Below, piece after piece: positions 47,397 through 57,763 of a stretch of DNA of 64,000 nt. The number at the start of each line of letters is the position of its first letter. Position 1 is the first letter of the stretch. The translations under genes were made by a program, and so were the position numbers. The notes beneath the pieces are model-generated. The model saw only the letters and a list, made by a program, of their open reading frames with translations, ran no database searches and was not told the DNA's origin. The stretch is from Coriaria nepalensis (lineage: Eukaryota; Streptophyta; Magnoliopsida; Cucurbitales; Coriariaceae), in assembly GCA_027186245.1 (NCBI GenBank), contig CP114486.1, forward strand, positions 3,596,001-3,660,000, given 5' to 3'.

Positions 47397-47500
47397 AAGG
47401 AAAGAGAGAGGAGAGGATCAGAAATCTATAGACATATATTCCGAAACAATAAAAACTGAAGGGGAGAGAGGGGAGAGGATCGAAAATCTATAGACACTAG
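47381..47500. repeat. 62-bp tandem duplication
   Basis: GAAACAATA-AAA-TGAAGG followed by a GA-rich run, GAGAGGATC and AATCTATAGACA occurs at 47381 and again at 47443 with a few substitutions. Confidence 0.8.
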
Positions 47501-49052
47501 AATATATGTCATTATCATAAAACATAATGTTTATTTGATTGTGAAGAATAAATACGTGAAATAATAGTTTGTATATATTCGTGAGTAGAATACGAAACAA
47601 ACATATACATATATAAGAAATAAGTAAGATAACAACATTTATTTGATTGTGAAGAAGAATATGAAATTATGCTTTGTATGTATAAATGGTTTATCACATT
47701 TTTTTAAAGAAATTTTTGGATGAATTATATTCACGACGAAATTTTTTATCTATCAATTAAAAAAAAAATCAATTGTATATATAAATTTTATATTATTATA
47801 TTATATATATTATTAATTATATATATATATATATAATTAATACGATCAATTTTAAAAAAAAAAATTTAATTTTATTATTATTAATAATTTTTAGCCCGTA
47901 AGAAAATCAAAATTTACTTATTAATTTAATTAATCTTGAGTCCAAGGTACTGTTAAAACACCTCTACCGATGAAGGGGGATAACACGGCGTATAAAAGTT
48001 GAGACATAAACCAATTAAACAAACATCGAAGATATAACAAGTCCGTGAATCTAGAGCAAGCGTTTAGGTTGCTGTACGTACTACTCAAGATTGCCTGTTT
48101 CGTCATTCATGGGGTCAAAGAAAAATTAATGATAACTTGTCAACGATGTAATTTGGAAAAAGCAGCTTATAAACCACTTTTTGACTTTCTAATTGATGGG
48201 AACATTCAAATTATGATTTAGTAATATATATTAAAATAATAATAAAACAATAAAACTATATGGTTATAATCTTAAGTGGACCAATTATGTTTGGTCTGGG
48301 AATTAATATGTGACGACCATATTGCATGTAGATAGCTAGACAGGTGCAACTAATCGCATTATTAAACCTACCTGACCTTTTTCGAGACAGTAGAATCTTA
48401 GATTTGAGATTTAGTTGGTTGCTAGGGACAGTGTGGTACTTACTTTGTATATATACGTATTAAAAAAAAAAAAAAAAAACTTAAAACTTAAATCAAATCT
48501 AAAATATCATCCCAACCAAAGGTTAGAACTTTAATTTAAGCTGGTTAACGGTAATAGATAGGATAATGGGGGGAGGGAGGGAAGAATACAAAGATTTTTA
48601 AGTACGAAAAGGTGAGAGAAGATTAGTTATGTCGGAAAGATTTGATTGGATTGACGGCATCACCTGCTTCTCAATTGCTTGTCCACGCATGTTACTCGCC
48701 AGCTGGACTTTCCATTTGGCGTTGGGTCCCACTTTATACGATAACACCGTCGCCTCCTCCAGATTCTCCCATAAGACGGGCTAGTTGGCCACAGGCATTG
48801 CTTCTTTTTTTTTTACTGCTTTCAAGTTTCAAATCTTGCTTTCATTTGGCCCCAAAAAAAAAAACTTGCTTTCACAGCTGTGAAGTTTTGTAGGTTAAAA
48901 TGTTGACTTTATTTACGGTTAGATAGGTCATAATGAGTTAACAGTTAAAATAAACGAGTGAATAATTATTTTAATAAACATGTCACATTTTATTATATTA
49001 TTTTCAGTAAAAAAATATTTATTTTATTCAACATTTGTACTGTAATAATGCA

Positions 49053-49732
49053 TAGAGGTATCAAAATAGATCGAATTTTTCGGCCGGCCCATAGCTTAAG
49101 GGAAAAATTCGATCCTAAGTTTGGTCCAGCTCGTTTTTAATATGAGCTGGGCTGGTTCGGCCTATATACGAGCTCATACTTAGATAAATTTTCAAGCTTA
49201 TTAGCCCGGCTCGGTACATAAATCCGGTTGACCTCGGCTAGACAAATTTTTGTTATTATTATTTTTTTGTTTATATCTTCATTATAAGGTCTATTTTTTC
49301 CTCCTTAAAGTCGAGATATTTTTTTGACGAACCTATTATTTAATAATATACAATTAAGTCATTATTTGACCAAAAGTTTATTTTTTATTTGAGATGCTAC
49401 TAGTTATTTAGTATAAATTTTGATGATATAATTTAATAATTTTATTTCGATTTTTCTTTGGATCTCTTGTTAATTGGATTATTTTCAAGATTCAAAATCT
49501 CAAATAATCTCACTTACTTTAATAATAATTTATTATAAATAATTTATTTTAAAAGGGCCGGATCTATTTTAGGCTTGGTAGAATCCGGCTCATTTTAAGC
49601 CTGGATAGGCTTAGGATAAACCCAAAGGTCAAGCCCAGACCGACCCATTTTTTTCCGAGCTCAGTCCAACCCGATCCTAATAGTGAAAAGCCCTTATGAG
49701 ACCGAGTTGAGTGGCCTGTTTTGACACCTCTA
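49053..49732. mobile_element. Non-autonomous hAT-type element, copy 1
   Basis: Begins TAGAGGTATCAAAA and ends TTTTGACACCTCTA, imperfect terminal inverted repeats of about 14 bases of the TAGGGGTGTCAA class common in plant hAT elements. Inside both ends are degenerate GGCC/GGGCT-rich repeats (for example GGCCGGCCC at 49082 and repeated AAGCC-type words at 49560-49700) around an AT-rich core. No coding capacity. An eight-base target-site duplication is not evident (ATAATGCA before, ACCATCCT after). A second copy in the other orientation lies at 53824. Confidence 0.6.
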
Positions 49733-50001
49733 ACCATCCTTGAACTTTATTGGCAGGGAGCTGGTGGGCTTGAGGAGTTATATGGAATCATGTCCTACCC
49801 ACATTGCCAAACCCAAAGGGCCTAAGAAAAAAGGGCCACTGATTTGGGCTTCAACACCAATTCGGAATACCAAGCCCACATCAAGGCCTGGAATCTCAAA
49901 AAACCCAAAACGACGCCACTTCTCACAGTTTTATCGTCATCAACAACATTCCAATTTCCAACCCCTTTCTTTCGTCAAACTTAGTTTCATCGAATTCATA
50001 G
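49733..50001 (+). promoter_or_regulatory. Upstream region and leader of the ClpT gene
   Basis: Only about 270 bases separate the hAT-type element from the ClpT start codon, so the element's right end lies within the expected promoter. The interval is rich in GGCCC/AAGCCC words and TTCAACACC-type sequence; no TATA box is obvious. Confidence 0.4.
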
Positions 50002-51691
50002 ATGGCTACTTACACTCTTACAAAGCTTCCTATGACCCACCCATTTTCAAAACCCGACTCGTATTTGATTCGGACTCTCAAACCGCAATGGTTACGGAAT
50101 CAATGGCTGGGTGCGAAAACGACGCTGCTTCATTGCTCGAGTCTCAGACTCACTGCCCCAAAGCGCCGGCCGGCCGCTGCAACAGTAGTCTCCATGAGCC
50201 TTCCTACTGCGTAAGTAACCTACTCAGATAAAGCCTTAAGACTTCCTTAGCGTTGATTTTGTTCTCCTTTCCATTTCTGGATGACCCGGCTGTTGTTTCA
50301 GATGCTTCTGATTTGGTAAAAATTTGCAGAAACCCAGTGAGTTCTTCAGCCTCCTCCGAGAAGCTTCCCAAGTGAGTCTTCTTAACATGTTGGTAATTTG
50401 TTTTTCTTATTATCTACGTATTTGTTGAGGTTGGAAAATTGGAATTTTGATTGGAAAATTAGTTGGTCTTGGCGAGCTATAAAGGCATTTTCTATGGGTA
50501 AATTGGAAGCGAGGAAGCTCAAGTACCCTACTGCTGGAAGTGAAGCAATTCTCATGGGGATTCTTATCGAGGGTAATCCATTTTTTCCATTATATGTTTA
50601 AAGTTGTAAATTTGCTACAATATTTGTTAATTCTTAGTCTGTTCAATTAGGTGGAACTTATGTGATTTGAAGTCGAGTTAAAAGGAATTAAGATTCTGCG
50701 ATTAGCATTGTAACTTACAATGGTTTTGAGTTCATAGGACTATGATGATTTCTCAATTTCGAGAAATCATCAAAGCGAAGATTAATGATGATATCATTAT
50801 AAGAAGCAGTTGTCTACAATGAGTATGATATATAATAATGTTGTATCCTATCATTTCCTATAGTTATTTGAATTCCAAGAGCAGAAGTATTCCACCTTTT
50901 CCATAAAAAAAAAATGTAATCTTTATTTCTGTGTAATTAATAGGAACTAGTCTCGCCTCGAAGTTTTTGAGGGCAAATGGAATTACTCTATTCAAGGTGA
51001 GGGAAGAAACTGTCAAGTTACTTGGGAAAGCTGACAGGTATTTTTTCAGTCCCGAGCATCCGCCATTGACTGAAGATGCACAAAGGGTCCTTGATTGGGC
51101 CGTTGATCAAAAAATTAAATCAGGTGAGTTTCCATTCCATTCCTTATCCCAATAGCAGCTGTTTTTGTTAATTCCTTATAAATTTGCAATGCTAGAATTT
51201 CTTCCTGATTTTTCTGGTTGACATTGCTGCAAAATTTCTAGGGTTCCTTATCTTGAACAACCAAAAAACTACATAACGGGTTAGTAAATTGATAATTGTT
51301 ATCAAAAGGGAAAGACAATGTTCACAGAGTATAGCTAACAGGGCAAGTGAAAAAGTGAAGGTGTATTCTTGTTTCTTGTAATTAACTAGATATCCTTGAG
51401 CAATATTTGTTAGTAATTCTTTTTCGTTTTTTTTTTTTTTTCCCCATATTTACTCCTTGATTCTCAATACTTTTCACGGCCACAAGTTGAAGCCTCAATT
51501 ATACTACATCTAAGAATTATCCATGAATTCCAGGCAGTGCGGGGGAAATTATGACGAGCCATCTGCTGCTTGGAATATGGGCGGAGGCGGAATCACCAGG
51601 TCACAAAATATTGGCCACTCTCGGTTTTGACGATGAAAAAGCTAAGGAGTTGAAGTCTTTAAGCTCTGATCCAGGATCTATAGATGATTAG
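50002..51691 (+). CDS. CLPT1: Plastid Clp protease accessory subunit ClpT
   Basis: ClpT proteins are plant-specific, resemble the N domain of Clp chaperones, and stabilise the plastid ClpPR protease core. Five exons, 50002-50210, 50330-50371, 50463-50572, 50944-51123, 51534-51691, join in frame to 232 aa (Arabidopsis ClpT1 about 238). The first ~70 residues are basic and hydroxylated, a plastid transit peptide. Mature-part landmarks: WSWRAIKAFSMGKLEARKLK, YPTAGSEAILMGILIEGTS, FLRANGITLFKVREETVKLL, YFFSPEHPPLTEDAQ, and the closing LATLGFDDEKAKEL. The small exon 2 (14 codons) supplies the variable linker. ClpT2 is the alternative assignment; the T1/T2 choice is tentative. Confidence 0.92.
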
Positions 51692-52497
51692 TTTACCTTC
51701 TACGTTTTCATTGTAGCTCGATTGATGTATTCTCAACTTTTCAAATCCTTCACCGAAAGCCGTTCTTCCATAATGGAAGTTTTACGGATTGTGATTGCTT
51801 GATTGTGTTCAAAATTGGATTAGATTTAAATATGAACAAGAATTTGAACGCAACATGGAAGCCAGTTATCTGGGACGGGTTTTACATGAGCATTAATATA
51901 ATTTGAAGGAATATAAACAAAATTTCTCACTTTAAACGAAATATCAATGTAGTTTCTTTATAATTTATAGAATTAACATCAGTTTTCTGTTCTATTATTT
52001 ATAATAATTAAATATTATTTTTAAATCAATTTTTTTATTTAAATTAATGAGTGTTGGTTGAAAAATGAAAGAAAAAAATAATAATGAGTATCAGTTAAAA
52101 ATTCATAATAATAAAATATGAGAGAAGATATAAAATATTACTAAAATAATTTGAGTTTTTGCTACATTGGAGGAGAAGCACTTTAAGCCAAAGTTAAATC
52201 AAAAGTTAAATTTAGAATTTTGGATGTGAAATTTTTATTTTACAATATTTGTTTAAATTATTTAAAATTATAGCTAATTGGGGTTTTTAAGAGAATCGGG
52301 TGTTAATACTTACTTAAATTATGTTAAGTTTGAAGAATTTTATGAAAAACCGATTGTGAATATATATATATAAAGAGAAGGTGTATATGATTGCTCTTCA
52401 ATATGTTTCTATACCTGATTTTAATCAACAGTCTTGATCGAGAGACCGACAAAGAGCATCTTTATAAGCTGGTGACTGGGTTTTCGACCCGGATAAC

Positions 52498-52528
<31 letters not shown>

Positions 52529-53823
52529 CATATGCTTCTCATTATCTTCGTTTCTTTCTGAAACTAGTTACGAAGATGTTCATAGGTTATGCAGTTTGTC
52601 AGCGAGAACCTCGCTTCCTTAATGTACATATAGTACTCGTATACTACGAACCACTTTACATGCACGATATGAATATAAGCACATCTGTGTCTGTTTGGGA
52701 AAAATCCTAATGCGAAGCTTGTGATCAGTTAGGACTGATGTCGAGGTCGGAAAAAGGTTGTTAGGCAATTGAAATCAAAATGTTGGTATGATAAAGTCCG
52801 ATCCTTGATGTATGTCCGATCTTAAAGCTGAACAGATTCTACGTACTGACAAAGATTCAAGACTATATTTGGTTCATAACCGTTGAACAGTTACGAAGAG
52901 AATGATATAAATTGCTCTTAAATATTGAGAAACTGAAGATGATATTCACTAAGGGAATAAGGTTCCAAAAATTATGAATGACCAATGAAGAGGAATATAA
53001 ATAAAGATGATTGATTCAGGAAAAGATACACAATCATGACCTAAGATTATTGCAATCACAAGTTCAATATTCTCTAAATTCTAATTTGATCGTCGGAAAG
53101 ATATTATCGGAATATAATTCCGGCGATATCTTTTTTATTTTGCAGGCGTGAGGTCGAAAAGCATACTGTTAAAGCCGACCTAAGATTAACATTATCTATA
53201 TATATAAACTGCAGTCTGCAATATCTCAGCCAAAACATACGCCCATATTTTCTCGTTTGAAATCTTTACTGTGGATTATATGCGACCAAACTGACTTCTC
53301 TCTCTCTCGCAGTACTGAGCAGTAAGCAATAGTGAATGTCAAACTTTAAGCATGAAAGGGCAAACGTAATTATTTGACCGTTTGGCTTGACACGACCGTT
53401 ATTTGGATGTAGCTATAGTAAACTAATTACGTGTTATGCCTATATATAAACAACTATCGTGAGATGTAAATTGGCTAAGACATGATTAGTTAATTATTTT
53501 CTAAGGAAATGTGGAGTGCGACAAGCTAACCAACTTCAAGGAACGGGCCTATCCATCATTAACAGTCGATCGATCGCACATTCTTTCTTGGAAAAAAAAA
53601 AATTCAAAATTAGTAATAAATGCATAAAAGAATCGATTCATCTTAAGTACGAATATCAGATAATCTCGTAATCATAGTTCAACAATAAACTTTCAATCAT
53701 AGTCTTATAGATGATCTCGTATATCCATTCTTCAATCTTTCAAACTTTGTTCGAATATGGGATCGGCCTAATTCCCAGAATCAGGCTTTCTACAATACAT
53801 TGTCATCACACCAACTTTATAAT
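51692..53823. other. Spacer with a solo-LTR-like segment
   Basis: AT-rich without a gene. A (TA)n tract lies at 52499-52521. 52600-53180 resembles the R/U5 part of a plant LTR: TATAAATA at about 52996 followed, at the expected distance, by ATCGTCGGAAAGATA, TTCCGGCGATATC and TTTTGCAGGCGTGAGG. No internal retroelement sequence is next to it, so a solo LTR is possible. Confidence 0.35.
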
Positions 53824-54688
53824 TAGAGGTGTTAAAACGAGCTGCCAGGCCTAGCCCGGCCTGGCCCTTTCATGTCTTTTCACTATTTAGGGCCGGGCCC
53901 GAAAAAAAATAGGTCGGGCTGAGTTTGACCCGTTTTGAAAATGTAAATCCGAGCCCAGCTCGGAAAGCCCTTTGGGTTTATCCCAAGCCCATCTGGGCTT
54001 AAAATAGGCCGAGTTCGATCGAGCCTAAAATTAGCTCAGCCCGAAAAGCCTCTTAAGTTTATCCCGAGCCCATCCGGACTTAAAATAAGCCAGGTTCGAT
54101 TGAGCCTTACCGAGCCTAAAATAGGCTTGACTCTTTTTAAATAAAGTATTCATAATAAAATATTATTAAAATAAGAGAGATTATTTGAGATTAAGGAATA
54201 AATATAAGAGAGATAACAATGAATAAAGATAAGAGATTGAAATTAATGATAAAAAAATTATGGATTATAGAAGAATGGATATTAATTATAAATTAGACTA
54301 TTAGAAAATTAGATAAGAGATTGAGAAAGAGAGTGTGTGAGAAAATATAAGGAAAAATTATAATGAAAGAATAAATATTTATATGAAAAATTATAATGAA
54401 AAAATGAATATTTATAGAAAAAATTTTGATAAAAAGAAAATTTAAAAACTATTTTTATAAGGATAGTAAAAAAAAAAATTTAAGAATTTTTTTTTTAATT
54501 TCTTCAAGTATGGCCCAACCGGCTCAGCAAGGCTCAATTAAGCTAGGCTCAGCAGAGCCCAACCAGGCCAAGCCCAACCCTCAGAGTTTGGAAATTTATT
54601 CAAGTCCCGGCATATGGCTAAGTCAAACTACGGGCCGGGCCAAAAAAACCATCATATTTGGAAACTTTTATCTATAACACACCTAGAT
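53824..54688. mobile_element. Non-autonomous hAT-type element, copy 2 (inverted relative to copy 1)
   Basis: Starts TAGAGGTGTTAAAACGAGC and then has dense GGCC/GGGCC words (GGCCTAGCCCGG, GGGCCGGGCCC, AAGCCC) like copy 1 read in reverse. An AT-rich core (54130-54500) follows and the right flank again has GGGCCGGGCC before a decayed end near ATAACACACCTAGA. It is longer than copy 1. No coding capacity, and no clear target-site duplication. Confidence 0.55.
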
Positions 54689-54830
54689 TTCTACGATCCA
54701 TTCGGGTTTCAAGCACTTTTTCCAAGCCCTGTTTTTAATCAAAAACAGATTTTCTAACCTAATCAACCTAGAAAAACAAACGTGACCATTATTTTATTAT
54801 AATTATTTTTTTCTTTTCAAATTCTTTGCT

Positions 54831-55343
54831 TCGGAACCTCTGGAGCTTATCGGACTTGACTAGAGGATTAGCCTTGGTGTCCCACAGAAGGTATTACCGC
54901 ACCTGCAGCTAAACCCAGTCAGCCGTACTTTCTTATTACAGCTCCAGCACCGGTTCGGAGCCCTTGGAGGAGACGCCTCTGACCCATCCCCACAGTAGCC
55001 GAACAACATCTTCGACGGTCCAGCGGTGGAGGAAGAGGCAGAGGAGGGGGCGAAGTTGAAGATCTTCTCCCCCCCAAATACACTGAAACCGCCGCAAATA
55101 GTTTCTGATTATAAAACTTTCGATCCAAATCGAAAGGCTTCGGTTTCGATTTAGAAGGAAAACTAATCGATTTTCCCATAGCGGATCTGGCTAAAGCCGC
55201 TTGTTCTTCTTCGATCAGAACGTCTCGGAGCAGCGGTTCTTCGTTCCTGCAGAGCCGAAGAAGCTGCAGTTGTTCTCGCAGGGCTTCGACTCCAACGGCT
55301 GGTAGCTTGTGCTACCGTTCTGGTTCGATCCCATCTCCGTCAT
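54831..55343 (-). pseudogene. A20/AN1 zinc finger stress-associated protein gene, inactivated
   Basis: Plant SAPs carry an A20 and an AN1 zinc finger and act in stress responses, with ubiquitin-binding or E3 activity reported. Reading across frames from the ATG at 55334 (or 55343) gives MGSNQNGSTSY, then the first half of the A20 finger with CENNCSFFGSA and the third Cys (RCSE). A deletion of about 10 bases (near 55245) removes the last A20 cysteine and shifts the frame into a TGA. The original frame continues as IEEEQAALARSAM (about 55195). A second shift falls at a run of G/C near 55070. The AN1 finger then reads [20 protein letters not shown] and NTFCG, but the His-containing half is missing: it jumps at 54877 straight to the family's C-terminal [14 protein letters not shown], where the stop (normally after RF) is CGA. 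Four independent lesions make a sequencing artefact unlikely. Syntenic with At1g12440. Confidence 0.8.
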
Positions 55344-55350
55344 CCGCTAT

Positions 55351-56702
55351 CTGTCAAACACGAAAAAGAGAGAAAAACAAAAAAGATGAAAAAGAATATA
55401 TATGACCAAATAAATAAATTAATTTAGAACAGAATCAGAAGGAAGGACGCAGAGTAATTTATAAGGGAGCCGTCATTTTCTCGTTGTCATCTTTATACAT
55501 TAATTTATATTAATATATAAATTTATAATTTATATATAAATTATATAAAATAGATTGATAATTTTTTTTAATATAAAATTAATTTTTAGATCTGAATTCT
55601 TAACTCATATTAAATTTTAAGTTTAAATTTTCGATCCAAAACGAGTTTTGGATCTGAGTTTTCGGTTCAGATCGAATATTAAGTATGAGTTATTAGTCTA
55701 AACTAAGTTATAAATCTGAGTTCTCGATATAAACCGAGTACTGAATTTGAGTTATTGGTCTAGACTGAATATTAGTATGAATTCTTAGTTCAAATCGAGT
55801 TTTAGGTATGAGTTATCGATCTGGTCTAGATCGAATTTTATATTTGAGTTCTTGGTTTATGTCGAATTCTAGATATGAGTTTTCGATCCAGATCGAATTC
55901 TAAATTTAAGTTTTCGATCCAAATTGAGTTCTAGGTCTAAGTTCCTGATCCAGACCAAGTTATAGGTCTGAATTATCGATTCAAATTGAGTTCTTGGTTT
56001 GCATTATTGGTTTAAATTCTTAATCAGAAGAGAACTCAATCATTTATATTATTTATATTATTTTTGTATTTCCAAATTTTAAAAATATAAATAATTGGAT
56101 TAAAAAATTATATGCTCTATTCGTTTTAAGAAAAAAAAAAATAATAATAAATTCTTATTAGTTGTCTAAGAAAAAGAAAGTATTATTTTTTATCTATTCG
56201 TATTCGATTTTTATATAAAAATAATATATAATATATAATATATATATTTATTTTTTAACGTGATAATCATAAGTCTGTTAAATGAAAATAAATAATTAAG
56301 ATTTATGGATATAGACGGATAGGGAGAAACAACGGATGAAATTGGGTTTAGAAAGTAAGAACATTCCGAAAAGGAATTTAAGGTGCGTGCCAGACGATAA
56401 ATACTACAATCAAATCGTATCAGTGTCGTCCAGATATATATTTGAATTTTTTTTTTAAACTTTTAAAAAGTAATTAAATAAATAAGAGAACCCGTACAAA
56501 TTTCCGATAGGAGAGAACCGAAAAAACGAAAACGAAAATGAAAATTCTAATTGATAATAATTTCCACTCTGGATCTGATTCATGCGAGAGGGAAACTAAT
56601 CAAGAACAGGAATAACATAATCAATCTTCTCGGAAAATAGGATTGAAAGGAACAGAAATGGATCAAGAAAAAGGAAAAGATGGCGGCGATGGCGAAATTT
56701 AC
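55351..56702 (-). other. Leader intron of the dead A20/AN1 gene
   Basis: A GT donor at 56702-56701 (CTAAGCAG before GTAAAT) and an AG acceptor at 55352-55351 (TGTTTGACAG) delimit a 1352-base intron just ahead of the start codon. SAP genes in plants commonly have such a leader intron, so this supports loss of an ordinary gene rather than insertion of a processed copy. The intron holds the 31-base minisatellite and two (TA)-rich runs. Confidence 0.6.
55594..56019. repeat. 31-bp minisatellite, about 13-14 diverged copies
   Basis: A head-to-tail array of 31-base units of the form GAGTTNTCGATCCAAATCGAGTTCTAGGTCT. Unit starts can be followed at about 55594, 55625, 55656, 55687 and so on to about 56000. 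One unit near 55810 is five bases longer (GGTCT inserted). Copies differ by several substitutions, so the array is old. Confidence 0.85.
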
Positions 56703-56870
56703 CTGCTTAGTCTGTTCGATCGTCCGGATGAGAAGATTGATTACAGTAGAACTATGGAAGTAGGAGTAACATGAAGGATTTTTCTGACGGAGAACTCAGA
56801 AATGGAAGATTGATAAGGAAGAAATCCAGGAAAGGAGAAGAACCAAAGAGATGATATAACCCCTTGTATG
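56703..56870 (-). promoter_or_regulatory. Leader exon and core promoter of the dead A20/AN1 gene
   Basis: On the minus strand GTTATATCAT at about 56860-56851 is a TATA-like box; the leader then runs to the donor at 56703. The region is unremarkable and apparently intact, in contrast with the damaged coding part. Confidence 0.4.
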
Positions 56871-57763
56871 ATGGCGTTTCCTACGGGCACCCCCGCTTTT
56901 ATTCCCATGTGCCTTCCAATTTCTGCCAGGCGATTGCATCGTGACTTCGTAATTTTTTAGATCAGACGGTCATCTACAGTTTTTGATTGGTATTTTCAAA
57001 AAGTTCAACCACGCGCGCTCTTGGTTCTGAAGGGTAGAGGAGGGAAGTCCGGTTCGAGCCGGGTTTTGTATGCTGGTAATTGTGGCGGGTCAATTGCATG
57101 ATCTGGCTGTGGGTCCCACAAAGGAATCCCACGCGCATACACGGCTGTGTCCGTTTTATTGTGAGGCACGCCACAAGATTCAGAGCAAGTGCGCTAAAGA
57201 ATCAAAACTGTAGAGAGCGCGTCGAGATGTGGAGTAAAAGTTACCGACATAAGGTAAAGGAGGTTTTCCATGTCACTCTGATTATTGTTACAACTAAATA
57301 AATTTGAAATGTCCATTCTACCCCGACCCCAGTAGTCATGGATCGATGAAGTCAATTCGGAATCACACTGACTCAGTGACTACTAAAAGCAACCACGACA
57401 CGTAACGATATCCTACGCCTAAACGTAAACCAATCCCATTACGCCACGTTTTATGGAGAGCTTCCCACAGCTCTGAAACCGAATGGCTCTTTATAATGAG
57501 AAAGAGAAACTATAGAGTTTAACTGCAAAGCAAAGATATAAATTACAATGAATTAATTTGTTAATAAATAAATAATTTTATTTTTCTCTCGTTCCCATCA
57601 AAACTTTTTATTTTTTCATCGCATCTCTACCGATCTACCGTCCTCTTCTTGGTCCCTATCCTTCTCTTTGTCAGGGCCCGGATTCAAGTTCTTTCCTTGC
57701 TTGCTAATGAATCTATTTTAAAGGTGGTAAGAAGGATCTGTGAAGGGTTGTTAAGGTTTTTCT
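56871..57763. other. Bidirectional promoter region between the SAP relic and the VTT gene
   Basis: The two genes diverge here. 56871-57260 is GC-richer, with several ACG cores (CCACGCGCGC near 57009, CCACGCGCA near 57130). 57560-57763 is AT/CT-rich leader sequence for the plus-strand gene. No further gene. Confidence 0.4.

Larger units (their letters stand above)
44521..49052. other. Promoter-like island and long non-coding stretch
   Basis: 45000-45760 is distinctly GC-richer than its surroundings and looks like a plant promoter plus leader, described as its own entry. Beyond it, 45780-49052 is AT-rich with (TA)n near 46435-46452 and 47820-47836, a perfect-looking hairpin at 47361-47396, a 62-base tandem duplication at 47381-47500 and a 110-base-spaced direct repeat (TTTATTTGATTGTGAAGAA at 47528 and 47638). 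No coding region is supported. Confidence 0.4.

Noticed and set aside
49740..50231. 163-codon plus-strand frame overlapping the ClpT start
   Set aside because: Different frame from the ClpT first exon; the frame from the ATG at 50002 gives the transit peptide and splices in frame to the conserved ClpT domain.
54919..55179. 86-codon minus-strand frame as a novel protein
   Set aside because: It is a mixture of the true SAP frame (first part) and a shifted frame after the G run; explained by the A20/AN1 pseudogene.
55594..56019. CRISPR-like array
   Set aside because: The 31-base units are contiguous with no spacers and the genome is a plant; it is a minisatellite.
57040..57070. GGTTCGAGCC as a tRNA T-loop (B box)
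   Set aside because: No A box, acceptor stem or anticodon arm could be built around it; likewise for GGTTCGAA at 23085.
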